A stretch of DNA of 64,000 nucleotides from Amblyomma americanum (lineage: Eukaryota; Arthropoda; Arachnida; Ixodida; Ixodidae). Positions within the stretch are counted from its first letter, which is position 1. Each line of letters starts with the position of its first letter. Positions 55,628-64,000 of the stretch are shown in pieces. The stretch is taken from assembly GCF_052857255.1 (NCBI RefSeq), contig NC_135505.1, forward strand, positions 26,985,999-27,049,998, written 5' to 3'. The position numbers and the translations under genes were made by a program. The notes beneath the pieces are model-generated. The model saw only the letters and a program-made list of their open reading frames with translations, did not search any database and was not told where the DNA came from.

Positions 55628-56123
55628 CTAGACGTTCCAGAGCAAACGTGGTAAATGCTCATGTGTATGGCGTCTCAGATCCTTCAAGCTACGAATGCCC
55701 ATCCCAGAGTGCGCCTGAGAAGGTGGCGGCTGATTCATTCCACACTCTCGTACGTGCGGGATTGGCCATGCATCGGGAACCACTTGCGCAGTGGCATGAA
55801 AGCTGGCCTGGTGTCCCTCAATGTGGTGCGTCAAGAAGTGCGTCTCGAGGTCCTTTACATTCGAAAACATCAGCAGGCAGACGAGACGAAGAAATGGCGG
55901 ACAGGTGGCGCCAGGAATTCGCCATTGTTTGAGGTGACGCGACAGGCTGGAAGGGTAGGTGTAGGACCGTCCGCAGTGAGGGCACTTGTACGGCTTTTCC
56001 CCCGAGTGGATAAGCTGGTGTCGGGTGAGTCCCTGCAGCCGTGCGAGGCTCTTTATGCAAATTTGCACACGAAGGGGCGCTCGCCCGTGTGGATTCGCTC
56101 GTGTCTTGTCTGTGATATTTTAT
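55628..56123 (-). pseudogene. C2H2 zinc-finger gene exon 2, copy 5
   Basis: Acceptor ctattctcatgcag. A 4-base gain near its start and an extra base at gcaaatttgc shift the frame in the first fingers. From 56,068 on the frame is open: RLQGLTRHQLIHSGEKPYKC, PHCGRSYTYPSSLSRHLKQ (complete C2H2 finger with linker), then LFMFSNVKDLETHFLTHH-like last finger without its C-x2-C, and an open tail to the stop at 55,628. Least mutated finger 5 of the array. Confidence 0.7.
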
Positions 56124-56383
56124 CTGCATGAGAATAGAGGAAAACAGGAGGGAGGGTGGCACGCTATGCATCACACCCTTAATTCCGGAGTAGGAGTGAA
56201 ATAACCATTGAGTCATAAAAAAAAAAAAAAACACAAGCGGCCATTTACCAACCTATAGCATATACTGTGATGAGCCTGCATATAGACACACTTTCTTTCT
56301 TTGCATCAGATCTGAGACAAGGAAAAAGATAGGCAGACACAATTAGCTCTTAATGCATGTGCTGGTTGTGTGATACCACCGAG

Positions 56384-56581
56384 CTAGGCCACGAGCATAC
56401 GTTCCTTGTCAAACACACGACTTCGTATCCACAGCAAATGAGAGTATTTGTACTCTCGTCGCAGAATTCCCCGATTCCTTTCCATGCTCAACAAAGTTGG
56501 TGGTCCCAATCTCAGTCGCAGATGGACCTCAGGCCCCTGCTTCACCAGGTCCGCCTCTGGGCGCAGCGGTTTTAGGTTCAT
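56384..56581 (-). other. Intron-located conserved open segment, copy 5
   Basis: 65 open codons: MNLKPLRPEADLVKQGPEVH, LRLRLGPPTLLSMERNRGIL, then SHLLWIRSRVFDKERM. Aligns with 38,789-39,061. Confidence 0.4.
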
Positions 56582-57233
56582 AGCTGGCTTTGCCTGTTCA
56601 TGCTACTCAGTGAGTCTCCCTAACCGACTGTATACCATTTACATCACGACGACGTCAGCAAAACCCGCCGCGGTGTTCCTTCGCATCTGCAATATAAACG
56701 CCACTGCAATCAATTCTTCCTTCTGAAGGAACACGGTGGCAATGACATGGATCTTGTTTTAACTGCGGATTTGCCTGTTGAAATACCAGAATACCGGTAT
56801 TGCCCTCTCCCAACCTTGAGAAAATGAAATCTCTGAAAATGCGTCGTTTTGGGTGTTTATTTATATTTACCGCCTTCAGCACGCTTAACAGGGACGCTCG
56901 ATTGCCCGTCGTGCCCTGTTATTACAGCCCCTAAGAGCTGGGCGCTCAGTCCGATAATATTCTGCACGGTGTGTTTTGCGGCAGTTGGAGACAGTTCGTG
57001 CCATGCTTCCCCTCTACGCTGCGCCAACGCAGGGGCCGACGCCAATAGCAGCGCTAATGGCAGTGAAAGACATGCGCTAGAACGTTCGTGTCCAGCGTGA
57101 TTAGGGTGGTTTACGTTTGATCAACAGGGGACAAACATTGCTTGAGGTTCGCTTCTGTATAACACCACTACTGCTGTCGTCAGACACTAAAAACAATTAA
57201 AAAGCGTACAGCATAGTCAAATCTAAGGCTTAC

Positions 57234-57451
57234 CTGCGATGTCTAGAGTACTCGCAGAAGCGGCGCGGGTACCTTAGCCTCCGGGGATGATGTCTCCGCC
57301 GGTGCACTTCCAAAAGACTTGGCGTATCCCAACGGTAACCGCATTTCTAGCAGGAGAAGACCATGGGTAAATCGAGCGGTTCGTTTTCTTCTGCAGCTTT
57401 CAGCGCCGAATCAACTTCTTCTGCACTAAATACAGGTAAAGGCGGCTCCAT
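57234..57451 (-). pseudogene. C2H2 zinc-finger gene exon 1, copy 5
   Basis: ATG at 57,451: MEPPLPVFSAEEVDSALKAA, then finger 1 with TAG between its two Cys codons (C-stop-KC) and Trp in place of a later residue. It ends CEYSRHR. Donor cag|gtaagc is intact. Closest to copy 2. The TATA box is lost (gcatattaac at 57,535-57,545). Confidence 0.7.
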
Positions 57452-58480
57452 CACAGCCTGCACTCTCAACCGTCGATCATCAAAGGCACAGGATGTACGC
57501 GAAAAGACAGGCAATTGCTTCCGCCTCGTTCTTGTTAATATGCTTTCCGGTGATGCTTATATCTGGTACTACCGCAACCGGACACATGTCTCAGATTGGT
57601 CTGCTATATCGGCTGTCTTCTGTTTGTCAGTCTTGTTTGTCACTTTGAGTTGAAAAATCCCCCCCCCCCCCCCCCCTCCCCTCCAATGAACTGCTCCAAT
57701 GAGATATGTTATCAGCCCTCTGCTCGGCGCTCCAAAGTGCACTATAATGAAAACTAAAATGATAGAAATGCTGCTACACATGCTTTCTCTTTTTTCTCCA
57801 CAAGTCAATTTTATAATGAGTATGTGAAATTACACTCTAAGAATATAATAAAAATGATGCTAGCACAATGCTTGATTTTTTACCTGCATACATCAATTTT
57901 ATAATGCCTATGTGAAGTCATTTAGGCAAGCAAGACGGCTTGCTGTTTATATGTATCAGATTAGCCAGATGCGCCCTAAAAGAATGAGGAATAATTGACC
58001 TCAGTTCCAGGCAAATAACCAACGTTGGATGCAATAATGACGGTAGTAAATCCCTGCGATTTGAAGACTTCGAAACAAGGAGGCAGCATTGCAACCAGAT
58101 ATTGTGGAATCAAGATTCTTGGATCTAAATGATATATTATCGGTCATTCCACACGTCCACAATGCGTGATACGGGCGTTATGCGCACTTTATAAATGCAC
58201 TACGTAACTATTATTTTCTTATCACCGCCTTAGGACACACACAAAATAAAGAAATTAACCGCTCCTTTTACTTCGCAAAGGTTAGGTCTGTAAAAAACTG
58301 GACTCACCCTTGAAGTTTTATTAGAATAACTTTGAGCAACATCACTTTAAATTTGTTTAATTGCCATTCTGTCGGCTTTTTAAGACGGCGGCATAATATT
58401 TGATGTCGATATGCAAGGAATGTATTTGGATTTGTCTCCAAACAGTGTAGAAATCGCCGACAACTGAATTTCCATTTCCA
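57452..58480. other. Unit spacer H, copy 5 (b type)
   Basis: Non-coding; includes a homopolymer C-run with a few T at 57,659-57,685. The copy at 25,528 has a shorter run in the same place. Confidence 0.5.
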
Positions 58481-59460
58481 TAGCGGTCAAGGTTTGATCG
58501 AAACGAAGTTCTAAAGGGTCATGTACTGTGTGATATCAGTGTACAATAAAGAATCTCTTGTAATTAAAATTTCCGGAGCCCTTCACTATGGGGTTCGATG
58601 CCATCCACACGACCGTCGTTTGGTGGAGGCGAAATACCGAAAAGAACCCAAGGTGGTCTACATCAATCTGGAGCAGTCCACTACAACAACCCTTAATGTC
58701 CATGCGTCGCATCGGATTGTTAAACCCAGCAATTTAGAACATTTAGTTTCTTGCATTGGCGTACATTTTGACCACCAAATATGTGTCTCATGCGGTTCTC
58801 ATATGGAAACATTCTTTTTTTTATCAATGTACCGATGTACCGGCAGAGAAGTGCCGAGTTCATAAAAAATTCTATTTTTGAAATTTGTCCTTGCCTGCAT
58901 GCAGCAGACTGAGAATCAAGGTAACAGCACAGCAAATGCGACACGAGTTGGATTTACCCTAGATGACCCCTTTGGTAGTTTTAATCTAAGGCGAAGCTTC
59001 ATACACAAGAAAGAATTTTTTCTAAGGATGAAGGTGGGGAGGTGTGCCGATTATGGAGGGTGGGATAATGTGGGGAATTATGTCGAGAGTGGCGATGGGT
59101 GATTCTTTTTGATTACAGCTGCAATTCCTACTGCGGATTTGAATACAATCTTTTTTATGGCGCAAATTTTCCCTTATCATAAGCTGAGTCATAAGTGCCC
59201 ATTCAGGCCTGTGTAGCATATAAATGTAAAGTCTTGGTGCTGGGGACCATGGTTCCAGATTCTTCTGTCGCAGTGGTCGGTTGGGTGCGAACCGTGGCTG
59301 TCGAGGCAAGATAGCAAAAAGTTATCTAACGTCGTCTGTGCAGCGGTAGTGGGGCAGAAAGTTCAGGTCAGAAAAGTAGTCGGCGAGTTCCAGGAGGCGC
59401 TGGCCGAGGGCGTCAGCGCAGCACTCACACGGATTTTCCACAACGTCTCCTCCTCACGAC
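58481..59460. other. Unit spacer I-L, copy 5
   Basis: Non-coding; old partial SINE body at 58,497-58,590; ends in caacgtctcctcctcacgacgtg, where block X follows directly. Confidence 0.5.
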
Positions 59461-60645
59461 GTGTGAAATAGCCGCAAACGCAGGGGTGCAACCATTACAG
59501 TAGGAATTGCAGCAGTGTTTGGAGCCAGAAATTCTTAATTTTGAAGCAGAAAAATCCAAATGTCGAGCAAGTCTTTCGGAAAGAACTCCATTTGGAGCAC
59601 CGAAGTCCAGATTTGGAAGAGATGACGGAGAAAAACCTCCATTTTGGAGAGCACCAGCACTGTAACAGGAAAGAAAGCTTACATTCGGAGCAAAATATAG
59701 AGATGTGAATATTATAGCAGGTATTTAAAATTAACTCCAGCAATGCGACGAAGCTATAAACCATAACAAAAAGGAGGTTGATTTTTTTTCAGGTACCTTG
59801 ATTAATACCAAGTTAGGTGCAGATGTTGTAGCTTCAGTGGGCAAGGTACTGCAAATTTTTCAGCAATGATTTCTGCAGAAACCCACACGGCTGGGGTCAG
59901 TTTGTACAAACCTGCAAAGCAGGTTGATCGAAAGCCTAGAATATTATAGAACCAACCAAGAGAACTCAAAACATACAAGAAAAGGCTGGTATATATACTG
60001 CAAATGTACTAGTAATTGAAACCTGACAAGACTAGTAGTGCATAAACATATAGCATCCTACTAAATGCACAACCAGAGCATGCTTTTGCACGACTATTAC
60101 CTCACTAGGAGCATAAATATGTCTCGTGCAGATGTCACTGACACGATATCAATCCTTTGCCTTCTTGGACATTAGCTTCTCTAGTTCCTTCAGTTTATTA
60201 CGTTCATGCTCAAGATTTGCATTTCCTCTTGATAAAAGCACGCGGCCACTTTCTACCTTACTCGTCTTTCTGCTTGATGCCTGAATTGATCATTTCCTCG
60301 GCACTATTCAGCAACGCACTGTGCTCACCACTCGGTCCAGCAATTTTCTTGTTGGTGCTTCACGAGTAGGCTGCTTCGAAGTAGCATCTTCCGTCGCCAT
60401 CTGTTTGTCTGTTTTCTTCGCCATTCACACTTTGTGCGTATTTGAATCGAGATTGCTTCACACTCCTCAAAAGCTTATGGCTGAGAGACGCCTTGTTTGC
60501 GTCACCATCACAGCACTGAAAAAAACATTTAGCATAGCACATTCCATTAATACTAGCAATGCTCAGAGCTTCGTCCATCTAGGAGGTGCTTGTTTTCGCT
60601 GAAGCCTCGTTCTAGGTCGGCATTGCCGTATCATAAACAAATAAG
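59461..60645 (-). pseudogene. hAT-derived gene, C-terminal half, copy 3, part after the hAT insertion
   Basis: Minus-strand continuation of 63,048-64,000. Near 60,578-60,360: ALSIASINGMCYAKCFFQCC, HKLLRSVKQSRFKYAQSVNG. A second frame gives KVESGRVLLSRGNANLEHER and KELEKLMSKKAKD-stop. The ERGFS start lies near 60,620 (GFSENKHLLD frame), just beside the insertion. Confidence 0.55.
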
Positions 60646-63047
60646 TAGGGGTGTGCGAATATTCGAAATTTTCGAGTGTTAACCGAATACTATACTTTTA
60701 GTATTCGTATTCGATTCGAAAACCAAGTATACGTGTTGTTTCGAATATTCGATGCGACGCGAATATTCGTATTTAGCCGAATATTTTACTGCGGGCACCG
60801 TCGTTCGTTTCGGTCCGCAAGTCCTATCGACATCGACATAGCAACATGGCGGCGCTCAGAGCCATGCGTAACGTCGGGCCATGCTGTAGCTGATTGTGCT
60901 GGTGAGCTTCTTTGTGGCTATACCTGCGACGGCGCGTCCGACTCTGATTCGTGCCATGGCGAACCAAGGTTGTGGAAACCGAAAAGGAAAGAGCGCTGTA
61001 TGGAAATACTTTGTGAAGACATCGCCGTCGACGACGGAATGCACCACGTGCAGCAAAGTGCTTCGAACGCCTTCAGGTACGACAACGCCGCTTGTCAACC
61101 ATTTGAAGCTGCATGCGGCCCAGATGAAAGAGTATCGAAAGATGGGTGCAGGTGTGCCGGACAAAGATCAGCCGACCATGGCCGACTTTGTGCGCCCGAC
61201 AGAGCCGCTTTCAGAAAAGATGACGCAAGCACTAAATAGCAAGGTCGCTGCCATGGTGGCGCTTGATTTGCAGCCCTACAGCATCGTTGAAGACCGCGGG
61301 TTTAAAGAGCTGTTGGCAGCTGCTGTTCCAAACTATCGCCTACCGTCGCGCTCCACACTTTCGCGGGTGCTTGTTCCGCGCATGTATGACGATACGCGGA
61401 AGAAGGTGAAAATGGAGCTTAGCAACGCTTTTGAAGGCGGAACTGCAGCTGTTGCCTTTACCAGCGATATGTGGACATCGCGAGCGAACGAAAGCTACGT
61501 AAGCTTCACTTGCCATCTCCTAGCTCCTAATTTTCAAATACAGCGGTTCACGCTTAACACGCGTCATATGGCTGACAGTCACCGTGCTGAAAACATCGCA
61601 GCTATGCTGGACGAGATGTGCAGTGAGTGGGAGATACCCTACAACTGTGAAAAATACATCGTGACAAATAATGGGCGCAACATCCGTGCCACTGTCAGGA
61701 GGCTCCCGTGGACTGAGCGATCGTGTTTCGCCCACACCCTGCAGCTAGCCCTTAACAACGCAAGATCTCGTACGCCACCCATTGATCGTCTGTGCAAGAA
61801 GGCCAGACACATTGTTGGTCGCTATAAGCACAGATCATTGGCACAAAAAAGGCTAGAAGAATACCAAAAAAAAACAGGCAAAGATCCTCTCCATCTGGTG
61901 CAAGACGTAGAAACCAGATGGAACAGCCAGTACCTAATGCTATCTCGTCTCTTGGAACTAAAGGAGGCAGTCACTGTTGACCTTGCCACTTCAGACAACA
62001 GCACTGATGAGCTCAGTTCACAGGAATGGAAAGAGGCTTCTGAATATGTAGAAACGCTCAAGCCAGTCTTCGAAGCCACTGTTATCGCCAGTACAGATAC
62101 GTATCCATCACTTCCAGCTCCAATACCACTCATTTTTGGAATGCTGCATTATCTTGCAAACTTCTCTGGTACTACTGGATTTCATACAGCCCTGGCATGC
62201 TCGATCAGATCAAGGTTCCCCCTGTACGCAGAGGACAAGGAGGCATGCCTGGCCATGTTTTTGGACCCACGCTTCAAATCCACCGTATTCAGAGCCGGCA
62301 AGGAAAAGATGATATGGCTAAAAGATTTAGTGCTACAAAATCTGTCCCGGTGTGCTCCTGACCCAGAAGCTAAGAAACAGAGGCCAGAATTCTGTGCACA
62401 GCAGTCTTCTAATGCCTGGAATGCATTTGACAATTTAGTGAAGAATGCTGTGGAAACTGAAACAGTTTCTGCTGCAGGATGGGAGTTTGCTGCTTACTCA
62501 GAGGAGGCATTGTTGAAACGAGACAGTGACCCATGCGACTGGTGGCGGAGCGTGGGTTCTTTCAGGTACCCTAGTCTGTCAAAGCTGTGCACGAAGTACC
62601 TCGCAATACCCGCCGCTTCAGTGCCAAGTGAGAGGGCATTTTCTGTGGCTGGAGAAGTCGTTTCAGCTAGAAGGGAAAGACTTCTGCCTGACCATGTGGA
62701 GCAGCTGGTTTTCCTTCACGACAACCTTTAATGTTCATCCCAGCAACGTGCTTTTGTGCTTATGGCAAGATAGCCTGAATCAGTGCTGTGTACTAGTCAT
62801 TTTCTGTGATAATTCCACTCTTCTAAGAATATTGTTCTAGACTTTGGTGCTTTTTGTGCAGCCGCACACACCTTTTGCGTTCATTTACTCATTAATAGTT
62901 GAACTGTGATGTTCTTGAATGCTCAAATAAATGTTTTGTAGTGGTTAAATGTGTCTGTCCTAGATTATTCGATATTCGATTCGATATTCGGAACTAATTA
63001 TTCGTATTTGATTCGTATTCGAAAAATTTGATATTTGCACACCCCTA
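60646..63047 (+). mobile_element. Complete hAT transposon with 8-bp TSD
   Basis: 2402 bp. Left end taggggtgtgcgaatattcg, right end (reversed) taggggtgtgcaaatatcaa. caaataag lies at 60,638-60,645 and 63,048-63,055, the 8-bp duplication typical of hAT elements. The paralogous site near 1170 reads gaaataagtg without the element. gaatattcg/ttcgaata motifs are dense within the first 150 bp and the last 80 bp, as expected of subterminal transposase-binding repeats. One transposase gene; an aataaa signal at about 62,926. Confidence 0.95.
60956..62731 (+). CDS. hAT transposase, BED finger plus hAT C-terminal domain
   Basis: 591 residues from ATG 60,956 (tgccATGgc context); the frame is open further back only from a GTG. 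A BED zinc finger spans residues 7-55 with C29, C32, H49 and H53. The RNase-H-like transposase core follows: FTSDMWTS with catalytic D171, then VTNNGRN at 236-242, where the family has Asp-Asn and this copy has N238. The C-x2-H pair is C257 and H260 (CFAHTLQL). The Glu is E559 in VPSERAFS, within the hAT dimerisation end YLAIPAASVPSERAFSVAGE. The length fits active family members, and there is no stop or frameshift. The Asp to Asn change at the second catalytic position probably blocks cleavage. A 15-codon upstream frame starts at 60,846. Confidence 0.9.
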   Translation: MANQGCGNRKGKSAVWKYFVKTSPSTTECTTCSKVLRTPSGTTTPLVNHLKLHAAQMKEYRKMGAGVPDKDQPTMADFVRPTEPLSEKMTQALNSKVAAMVALDLQPYSIVEDRGFKELLAAAVPNYRLPSRSTLSRVLVPRMYDDTRKKVKMELSNAFEGGTAAVAFTSDMWTSRANESYVSFTCHLLAPNFQIQRFTLNTRHMADSHRAENIAAMLDEMCSEWEIPYNCEKYIVTNNGRNIRATVRRLPWTERSCFAHTLQLALNNARSRTPPIDRLCKKARHIVGRYKHRSLAQKRLEEYQKKTGKDPLHLVQDVETRWNSQYLMLSRLLELKEAVTVDLATSDNSTDELSSQEWKEASEYVETLKPVFEATVIASTDTYPSLPAPIPLIFGMLHYLANFSGTTGFHTALACSIRSRFPLYAEDKEACLAMFLDPRFKSTVFRAGKEKMIWLKDLVLQNLSRCAPDPEAKKQRPEFCAQQSSNAWNAFDNLVKNAVETETVSAAGWEFAAYSEEALLKRDSDPCDWWRSVGSFRYPSLSKLCTKYLAIPAASVPSERAFSVAGEVVSARRERLLPDHVEQLVFLHDNL

Positions 63048-64000
63048 CAAATAAGTGTTTTATGAGCTTTGAAAGCACGGGATATCTCTTTTCACCTGTT
63101 ATTGTCTTCAGGCTAAATGTCCTAGCTAAGGAGTCATCCACCGATTCTTTCAAGTGGAGGCAGCCTGTGTCGCCATCACGTTTCAACATGTGCCATTCAT
63201 CAACGACAGACGACACCTGATCATCAACTACAACCTGAGGCAGCTGCTAGCAATATAGCGCAAGGACTGCACCTCTTGCTCAGAATATTGATACTTAAAT
63301 GCAAGAAATGTTGCTTCATGATCACTTTGTTAGTCAGAGGAAGATTCTGAAGCAGTGCCTTTGAGCAATCAAGTCAAAATTGCTGGGTTCCAGGGATGGA
63401 CATTTTCTTCTCTGCGCGCTCCCAGCCTTCCATTGCTTTCTCTGTGTCGAAGCAAATTTCTGCCCGCGCTTCCAGACGGATACATTTTCCACATTGAGTT
63501 TGGTCAGGTCTTGTTCACTCTTGTTACTAAACACATCACTTCTTAAACCACAGCTCAAATCTCGGCGCAATATAGCCAGATTCATATGATGGACATGCAG
63601 GGTGGCTCCTGCCTTTGATAAAAGTTCTTGAACGCGCCGAAGACCTCTGCAGCATTTTTTTAGACACAGGAACTTTGTATAAAGGGTCTCTCTGCTAAAA
63701 GCTGCGGCAAGTCTGTTGAATTGAGTCTAGGCATCTGGTCGCTGTCTACCAGTGTTCTCTAAAAAACAATCCCGGTGCAATGAACTGCTCTTCCACACGT
63801 GCTAGAGAGTCCTGTATTGTCAGCCAGCGGTTAGAGACGTATGAGGAAGACATAAGGAGCTATTCCCAGTATTTCTTGGGAATCCGTCAGGCCCTCAGTA
63901 CGCACAGGATGCTTAAAGTAATAGTAAGCATCTCTCACAATTTCATCGGCATTAGAGCAAAACGAATCCAAGCCCTTTAAAAACGCATGGTGCACTTTGT
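63048..64000 (-). pseudogene. hAT-derived gene, C-terminal half, copy 3, part before the hAT insertion
   Basis: From the window end down: a His-Ala-Phe-x-Lys-Gly-Leu-Asp-like start near 63,985, SNKSEQDLTKLNVENVSVWK and RGQKFASTQRKQWKAGSAQR near 63,500-63,430. Then SSVVDEWHMLKRDGDTGCLH, DDSLARTFSLKTITGEKRYP and VLSKLIKHLF at the insertion. Frames change between these, so it was already decayed. Confidence 0.55.

Noticed and set aside
57659..57685. C-homopolymer as a regulatory G-quadruplex
   Set aside because: A single run with little spacing; length varies between paralogues, so slippage or assembly error is more likely.
60676..61239. 187-residue frame overlapping the transposase start
   Set aside because: Different frame from the BED finger; its Cys residues do not form a motif.
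1..64000. CRISPR array, operon or prokaryotic defence system
   Set aside because: No regularly spaced short repeats, no gene clusters on one strand, and splice sites, TATA boxes and SINEs throughout: nuclear eukaryotic DNA.
1..64000. LTR retrotransposon or endogenous retrovirus
   Set aside because: No LTR pair, primer-binding site, protease or integrase pattern; all RT domains are LINE or Penelope type.

Overview
This is eukaryotic genomic DNA, most likely from a hard (ixodid) tick. The main evidence is repeated copies of a tRNA-derived SINE whose body (tRNA-like head, then 'tgcacgttaaaga', 'ggtggtcgaaatttccggagccc', 'cactacggcg') matches, from memory, the SINE type widespread in ixodid ticks. 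Tick-type I/R1, RTE and CR1/Jockey LINEs and a Penelope-like element accompany it. There is no operon, phage, CRISPR or other prokaryotic structure. Species and family assignments are from recognition only; no search was run.

The window is mainly a decayed tandem array of one segmental duplication, about five and a half units. A full unit reads left to right: (X/Y) a minus-strand hAT-transposase-derived gene, its C-terminal half in block X and N-terminal half in block Y; (L) a plus-strand 5'-truncated I/R1-type LINE; (D/E) a spacer with a plus-strand protein-like segment; (Z) a minus-strand two-exon C2H2 zinc-finger gene with a TATA box; (H-L) about 2-3 kb of non-coding spacer. Zinc-finger copies lie at about 10.5-12.5, 23.4-25.4, 38.1-40.1, 46.1-47.8 and 55.6-57.5 kb. 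X/Y blocks occur at 0-6.4, 28.2-32.2 and 59.5-64 kb; elsewhere the LINE follows the spacer directly.

The zinc-finger gene is the main non-transposon content. Exon 1 encodes a short acidic N-terminus, finger 1 and the Cys half of finger 2; exon 2 encodes the His half of finger 2 and three or four more fingers. The conserved donor and acceptor join in phase 2 and rebuild a canonical C-x2-C-x12-H-x3-H finger. Every copy carries its own lesion, so I call all five pseudogenes; exon 1 of the 25 kb copy is the only intact coding exon.

Later insertions are dated by target-site duplications (TSDs) and by the empty paralogous site in another unit: a complete 2.4-kb hAT transposon (60,646-63,047) inside the hAT-derived pseudogene; a LINE inside a SINE (18,191-20,681); a THAP/SWIM-containing element with short inverted repeats (33,929-35,314); a CR1/Jockey LINE (41,600-43,418); a Penelope-like element with a GIY-YIG domain (53,479-54,655); and small hairpin or short elements at 24,962, 29,224 and 45,034. 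The only long intact reading frame is the hAT transposase, and its second catalytic Asp is replaced by Asn.
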